Positions 58,187-64,000 of a stretch of 64,000 bases of DNA are shown here, piece after piece; within the stretch, counting starts at the first letter, position 1; each line of letters begins with the position of its first letter. The notes below the pieces were generated by a model. The model worked only from the letters and a program-made list of their open reading frames with translations, was not told the DNA's origin and ran no database searches. Source of the stretch: Trema orientale (lineage: Eukaryota; Streptophyta; Magnoliopsida; Rosales; Cannabaceae). A program made the translations under genes and the position numbers. The stretch covers positions 1,867,287 to 1,931,286 of the forward strand of contig JXTC01000005.1 of assembly GCA_002914845.1 (NCBI GenBank), in the 5' to 3' direction.

Positions 58187-59160
58187 TTCGGTTGCAACTT
58201 GCAAGTATTATAGAGCTCATTGATATGAGCTGACATTATTGTCTTATTGCTGGACACTGGACACACGTTGGGATGCGGTTTCTAGCCAGAGAGAACATTG
58301 GGCCATAAACAATAATGTTGAAAGCAATACCTTATGTTCAATTAAAATAATGTACTGGCAATAAAAAGAAGCAACACCATAATCGTACACGTATTTTTTA
58401 TCCTACGTCCAAAAAGTTTCTGAACCAATGATCTCATTTAATTTTTTTTTCCTTTTTCGTCTACCCTTCATCTCTTATCTCCGGTGTTTAATGTCCACTA
58501 GTGTCGTGATTGGGACCGCAGCGAGTACTGGGACGAGTTCTGGATTCCTCTCAACTTTTAAGGCCACGTTTCGGTGACCCTACCTAGTACCTACCATCAC
58601 CATCGGCCAATTATCATACTTTGTGGTTATATTACACTATTATAATTTATAGGAGGCATAATAAAATAGTGTTCGGTAAATTATTCATTCTTATGTATAT
58701 ATTTCCATATATTTATAATGTCAGGATGTTTTTTTTTTTCAGGATGTTAATTTGCATAGATCAATAATTAGATTAAATTTTACAAAAAGTCAAAAGTCAG
58801 AGTATTTTGTGTCATCAACCCTTTTTTGTATTTACCGAACTGAACTTTAATTTGTATCGATTGTGGTCAATGAACTCTTCACGTGTATTGCTAGATTTCC
58901 AAAACTTAACTTCCATCAAATTTCTAATAGTAAAATGTCATGCGCCATATGATAGGTAGAAGTGGTAGCAAATAATATATCCAAAATATTCACATAAAAA
59001 AAAAAACATATATTGACAGATCATAAGTAATGAACCAAATCTTCAGTCCAATAATCCTATCCCGATATATATAATCCACCTAATAAGAGCATGCCATCTT
59101 GTATTGGGGAAATCTAAAATTTTTAACGTAGATAAAAAGATTCGTTTTCTTGTTTTATCA

Positions 59161-59528
59161 AAGGAATATCTGCAAAAAGATACCCTGAAATTTAGATATT
59201 CTGTAATTTAAACCTTGAAGTTTGGACTCTGCAAAATAATACCCTGAGATTAAGAATTTTTGAAAATTAATACGCTAGACAGATTTTTTGATCAATTTTA
59301 GGAACGAAAAAATAATAATATCCTCTATTAAAACTAGATTAATCTATATTATTCATCTTAATTTTGAGGATATTATTGTATTTTGTCAGTTAAAATTATT
59401 CAAAAAGTCCCTCAGGGTATTAATTTTCAAAAATTCTTAATCTCAGGGTATTATTTTGTAGAGTCTAAACTTCAGAATTTAAATTACAGAACACATAAAT
59501 TTCAGGGTATTTTTTTACAGTTATCCTT
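59161..59528. mobile_element. Foldback MITE, family 'GGATAATTGCAAAAA', copy 1
   Basis: About 370 bp that is almost one long inverted repeat. The left half has 'tgcaaaaagataccctgaaa', 'ctctgcaaaataataccctg' and 'ttttgaaaattaat'; the right half has their inverses (cagggtattattttgtagag and so on), ending 'ttttttacagttatcc'. It would fold into a single hairpin, a potential small-RNA source. Confidence 0.8.
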
Positions 59529-60947
59529 TTACCAAAACAAAATTAGTGGAGAGAGAGAATGTGTGTGTGAACATTAATGTATTGTACTTCCAGCCTCCAG
59601 GATAAGGTTGTCCACCAGTACATGTTGGCTGGCATTCAGGCCTTAGCCAAACAATTTGATAGAAGATGGGGCATGTGAAAGGATCAAATTATCAGAAAAT
59701 AATTGTTGAGAAGTACGGCAAATACTTAAATCTATGGCGATGTAAATTAGAGCGTGAACAAGAATATGAACAAGAGAGTTAGCGGCCTTCTATAGTCAAA
59801 TCTTTAGCAACACTCAATAAGTTCTCTCTCTAAGATAAGAAAAAGAAGAAAGCAAAAATTATAATATGATTTGACCTGAGACTATAACCATGTAGCTATA
59901 TACTATGTCAACTATAATCTCATCAATCACAATTGGGCTAATATTAGGTCTTTGCACATTACAAAACTATATATATCGATATAAATAGGCTATATAGTGT
60001 ATAATCTTAATAAATATGTAAGCCCAAATACGGGAATATTATATGGCGTTTATGTGCATGCATGCATGGTTAAATTAAAGAAGAATATTATTACGTATTC
60101 CACCAAAAGATCTGATTGAGAAGATTAAAAAAGTGTGTTCTGAAATTTGTGATTTCGAGTACTCAGCAAATCATGACAAACTTTTTAAGAAATCGTAATA
60201 GTTTTCTTCTAAATCTAAACATAGAAAATTAAAAGATTAATTAACTTCAAAAGAGATGAAAATTGATCTGATTCAAGCGTCCGCGCTTCCTTGCTACTAG
60301 ATGGGTCAACTAATATATTAAATTTTACTATTGAAGTACGCCTATGGCAGTGAGTGATGATATCTTGAGGTTTTATTTGAATCACCAATTTCAAGTATCA
60401 TAAGTGAGAAGACGAGATTCCGAGGCAATTACATTTATATATTATATCAATTAGGAAGAATAAGGAGACAGAAACAACATCAACACTAATTAGATACGTA
60501 AAAATTTGAGCAATTTATGAGGCGTTAATGCTGTCTAATACTACATAACATGGCAATCTATTATAGATGATTTTAATTAATAAAAATATCTGAAATATAA
60601 CTATAATAACTAATAATAAATAATAGACTAACACACCACTCCATAATTAGCTAATAATAAATAATAGACGAACATGCTATGTATGTAGTGTTAGGCTCGT
60701 ATGGTTTACATAGCATTAATTTAAAATATTGAGCAATGTCCAATGACATTTGTACATACCGAATAAAAGGTTGGAGATATCATTTTAAAATAATAAATGG
60801 CACTAATATGATCACGTGCTAATAATTTCACCAATAAGTGTAGGTGTGACTGTGGCTGGCCCATCATTTATATTCCCATGTGGTTTCTAAGCACCAATAG
60901 TGCTGCTTTTCGAACTTCTCTTTTTCCTAAAAGGCTAAAATGGTACG
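59529..60947. other. AT-rich region without a supportable gene
   Basis: I see no gene. Simple direct repeats such as 'ctaataataaataatag' (twice, about 60609-60668) occur. Confidence 0.5.
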
Positions 60948-61683
60948 TAGGAATAGCAATGGGGCGGATCGGGGACGGTTTTTTAATTACCATCCCCATC
61001 CCCGAAAGTCAATCACAATACCATACCCGCCCCATTAACCATTCTTTTAGATGCGGGGACGGTGCGGGTATTAACCAATGGATAACGGGGAAAACCGCGG
61101 TTACCCATTACCCATTGATAATATTAAAATATTAAAAAATTAAGATGAAAATACTAAATCCTTTTCATAATCAACAAAATATTAAACACAACAATATACT
61201 AATAATTTTTAAACTCTAAAATTTAAATATATAAGTACGTATAACTCTCCAAAATCATTATTTTACCAAAGATATAATAATATAAAGGGCGCGTCTACAG
61301 TAGGGGCGTCCCTACGTAGGGCCCTGTCTATTCACCGTTGGATGAGAATCTGTATATAAATAGATTCTCCACAGATTCCCGTTATTCCCCACAGATTCCC
61401 ATCCAACGATAATTAAGGCATGACCCTACGTAGGGACGCCCCTACCGTAGCCATCCCCTAATATAAATAGTGTAAAATTAAATAGATATTTATATGTATA
61501 ATAATTTTTCTACGTAAATATATATATCGGGGCAGGTACGGTGCGGATTATACTAATACCATATCCGCATATTAACGGTACGGTTATTCCCTGTCCCGGT
61601 CATTTTCCCCGCTTGAGCGGTTTTTCCTCTCTCCATTCGGATCGGATAACCACGGATACCCGTAACCATGGGTTATATCCCTA
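60948..61683. mobile_element. GC-richer degenerate hAT-like element with nested MITE D
   Basis: The ends 'taggaatagcaatgggg' and 'ataaccatgggttatatcccta' style TAGG...CCTA enclose sequence with repeated 'gcggggacggtgcggg' and 'ggttacccattacccatt'. Flanks ATGGTACG / ATAGTATG match at 6 of 8. I recognise this type of low-complexity Gly/Pro-coding-like repeat as common in plant genomes, but the family is uncertain. MITE copy D (61287-61458) splits it. Confidence 0.5.
61287..61458. mobile_element. MULE-type MITE, copy D (172 bp)
   Basis: The same length as copy A and nearly the same sequence. It is flanked by a perfect 9-bp duplication TAATATAAA (61278-61286 and 61459-61467). This copy gives the cleanest proof of the 9-bp target site of the family. 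Confidence 0.88.
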
Positions 61684-62660
61684 ATAGTATGGATTTCAAA
61701 AAGAAAAATAAATAAATCAAGTGCTTAGAATTATACAGTAATACAATGATAGTTTCACCCATAAATATAGGTGTGACGAATGTCGTATATAGTCGCGAGT
61801 GGTTTCTATAAACAGATTGAGATGTCATTGATATGAAGTGGCCGTCCTTTACGATTTACTGTGTTTGAAAGAAATTGAGACGCGGTTATCAGACGGTGCA
61901 ATTGGGTCCCCAACTAATAAGTCCGACAAATTGACATAAACAGGATTGATTTGGGCCAAAATGATTTTTTCTTTTTCTGTGTACTTTACTGAAAATGACG
62001 TCTTTATAGGAGTTTTAATGACTTTTTACTCGTAAATTAAGAACTTCTTAATTATGAAAAAATTATTATTAAAAATTTTTTCGTTTCTTAATCATAGATC
62101 AAGATATTATTGACATTCTTAAAAATATAATTTAAAAGAAAAATGCATATAAAAATCATTCTCGCACAAATTAGTCCTACCCATTTCTTTTTTCTCATAA
62201 TGTCAAAAAAAAAAAAACAGGGGGGCATATGCAAAAGGCTTGATGAGGAGGGGACCGTTAACTTTTAGGTTCTTCATTAATGCAATAATTGAGTGACTTG
62301 AATCGAGTCTCGAACCACAAGTGGGTCCTAAGAAATGTCACATTAAATTGAAAATTGGACTATGGGGAAAAAAAATTACTTTACCGAGAGAGGGAAAATT
62401 ATCCGCATCCTACTTTTGGACCCTAATTGAATTATCAAAAAAGTAGGAAGAAAAGCCTGTTATTTTTGTGGTTTTACTGCAACAAAATTTATTTTCAGTC
62501 AAAATACAAGTAAATAAAAGAGGAATTTGTGATCGAAAGAATGTCATCATCAATTAAATTATGACAAAAATCTCGTGGTAAAATATGTTAGTCATAATCG
62601 ATTTCATTATTATACATATAAAAGATTGCAATTAAAAATATATTATTTTATTATTATATA
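61684..62660. other. AT-rich spacer between MITEs
   Basis: No gene is seen. It includes the second foldback MITE of the 'GACTAATTTGGGCC' family (61942-62178). Confidence 0.5.
61942..62178. mobile_element. Foldback MITE, family 'GACTAATTTGGGCC', copy 2
   Basis: The left end 'aggattgatttgggccaaaa' and the right end 'gcacaaattagtcct' pair, and the centre (cttcttaattatgaaaa...cgtttcttaatcatag) is related to copy 1. Confidence 0.6.
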
Positions 62661-63007
62661 GGGATAATTGCAAAAAAATATCCTCGTGTTCTGTAATTTA
62701 AACCCTGAAGTTTGGATTCTGCAAAATAATACCTTGAGATTACGAATTTCTGAAAATTAATACCCTGTGTTGATTTTTAACTGATAAAATACAATATATC
62801 CTCAAAATTAAGATGAACAATATGAATTAATCTAGTTTTAATAAAGGATATTATTGTTTTTCGTTCTTAAAATTGATTAAAAAATCTGTTCAGGATATTA
62901 ATTTTCAGAAATTCTTAATCTCAGGGTATTATTTTGCAGAGTCTAAACTTCGGGGTTTAAATTGCAGAATATTCAAACTTCAGAGTATTTTTTTTTGCAA
63001 TTATCCC
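62661..63007. mobile_element. Foldback MITE, family 'GGATAATTGCAAAAA', copy 2
   Basis: The perfect ends GGGATAATTGCAAAAAAATA and TTTTTTTGCAATTATCCC are flanked by TA on both sides, fitting a TA target site (Stowaway/mariner-like). The whole 347 bp is an extended inverted repeat like copy 1. Confidence 0.8.
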
Positions 63008-63504
63008 TATTATATGTATAAAAGATTGTAATTAAAGGTATATTAGTGACAACTTATGACTAAATAAGTTTTTAGTCACAATATATTTTTAGCTGTGACT
63101 AAAAATTGTCACAAAATGATGACTTTCTTTTGTAGTGTTTTACTGTCACCTCTTTATTCCTCCTTATTCTCCAATCTCTGTGATATTACTCCACTAATCT
63201 TTGTGATATTACTTCACTGAAGGCAGTTCTCGTGACCTCTTTGGCTCTAGTGGATCTTCTATTATTTTTATTTTTGTCTAATATCATTCCTTGTGTAAAG
63301 AAAACCGTTGTTATAGTTAGTTTATATATATATATATATAATCATATTGTTTCACCTAAGGTTTTAGTTTATTTATTTTATTATGTGATTTTCTTTATAT
63401 CTACAACAAAAATATAAAATGAAAAGAAACTCTTATTGGAAGATAACTAACCTAGGACCGAGATATAGGAAAAGATAAGGGATATAACTAACCATATGAT
63501 ATCC

Positions 63505-63693
63505 TAGTTTTAATGGAGGATATTTTTGTTTTTTTTCGTTCTTAAAATTGATCAAAAAATTTGTCCAGAATATTAATTTTCAGAAATTCTTAATCGCAGG
63601 GTATTATTTTGCAGAGTCCAAATTTCAGGGTTTAAATTGCAAGACGCTCAAACTTCAGGATTTTTTTTTTTTTTTTTTTTTTTGCAGTTTTCC
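63505..63693. mobile_element. Foldback MITE, family 'GGATAATTGCAAAAA', copy 3 (right half)
   Basis: Only the right half is present, from 'cctagttttaatggaggata' to 'gcagttttccct', with a T-run of over 20 bases. The left half is missing. Confidence 0.7.
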
Positions 63694-64000
63694 CTATATA
63701 TATGATCATTTTTTGTTTCACCTAATTCAAATAAGTGTGGGTTTTAGTTTATTTATTTTATTATGTGAATTTCTTTAGATTGTAGACTTGTAACTTTTAG
63801 ATTTGGAAGAATTTATGCTAAAGAATATCGATTTTGGGATTAATTTGTCACTATATATATATATATTACTGATTAGAAGAGTCAACTCGAGTAGTTATAG
63901 CAATTTGAAGCTCAAAATGTATGCTGGTCTAAAATCTCTATGCTTTGGAGTACTGTACGTATGCATTTATATGCAGTTGTTGAAACGCTCATTAATGGAT
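63694..64000. other. AT-rich window end
   Basis: 'gtgggttttagtttatttat' here repeats sequence at about 63361-63400 ('ggttttagtttatttatttt'), so the stretch around MITE copy 3 may be a local duplication. No gene is seen. Confidence 0.45.

Larger units (their letters stand above)
55953..59160. other. AT-rich repeat region without genes
   Basis: No gene is supported. It contains a foldback MITE (56478-56698), a tandem duplication (57614-57741), a T-rich tandem repeat (58119-58186) and many homopolymers. 52640-53100 and 55430-55745 are the only CpG-rich blocks nearby. Confidence 0.5.

Noticed and set aside
59581..59660. Minus-strand peptide with spaced cysteines (ECQPTCTGGQPYPGGWKY)
   Set aside because: Only about 25 codons look protein-like. 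There are no adjacent exons and no family I can name, so it is too short to support.

Overview
The window is nuclear DNA from a flowering plant, most likely a eudicot. It is AT-rich, its genes have many introns with GT-AG borders, and it holds plant-type LTR retrotransposons and many small foldback transposons. The core is a head-to-tail array, all on the + strand, of dienelactone hydrolase (DLH, alpha/beta-hydrolase) genes. I could rebuild seven-exon models by hand, with exon sizes conserved almost to the base (148/157, 22, 118-127, 91, 90, 101, 141 nt). Each predicted enzyme has 238-242 residues with a Cys-Asp-His triad (G-F-C-W-G, G-A-E-x-D, H-G-W).

Layout. 0-3.2 kb: AT-rich, no gene seen. 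3.7-6.4 kb: DLH gene 1. 6.7-7.0 kb: minus-strand relic of a ribonucleotide reductase small-subunit gene. 7.8-13.2 kb: DLH gene 2, a duplicate of gene 1 and its promoter, with a solo LTR in intron 2. 13.7-24.8 kb: a young Ty3/gypsy Tat-type retrotransposon with 597-bp LTRs and a 5-bp target-site duplication. Its sense gag-pol frame is broken by four in-frame stops, but it carries an open antisense gene of four coding exons (654 aa). 25.5-29.9 kb: DLH gene 3, a pseudogene with exons 2-4 deleted and a 2.7-kb solo LTR in exon 5. 30.8-33.9 kb: gene 4, all exons open but with the intron-5 splice donor changed from GT to GA. 36.2-39.2 kb: gene 5, intact. 43.3-45.8 kb: gene 6, intact. 49.9-51.0 kb: DLH relics in shuffled exon order. 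51.7-56 kb: nested transposons (a CACTA element with a Ulp1-protease relic inside a hAT-like MITE beside a degenerate minisatellite). 56-64 kb: AT-rich DNA with several foldback MITE families and no gene that I can support.

How it fits together. Genes 1-2 and genes 3-6 form two subfamilies with different promoters. Gene 1 has a near-perfect as-1 (double TGACG) element just upstream of its TATA box, and gene 2 has lost the second half. Genes 4 and 5 share a W-box plus TATA block that genes 3 and 6 keep only in part. The array therefore looks like a local birth-and-death cluster shaped by tandem duplication and transposon insertion. The reaction catalysed by plant DLH-like proteins is mostly unproven, so the hydrolase activity is a family inference and the natural substrate is unknown.
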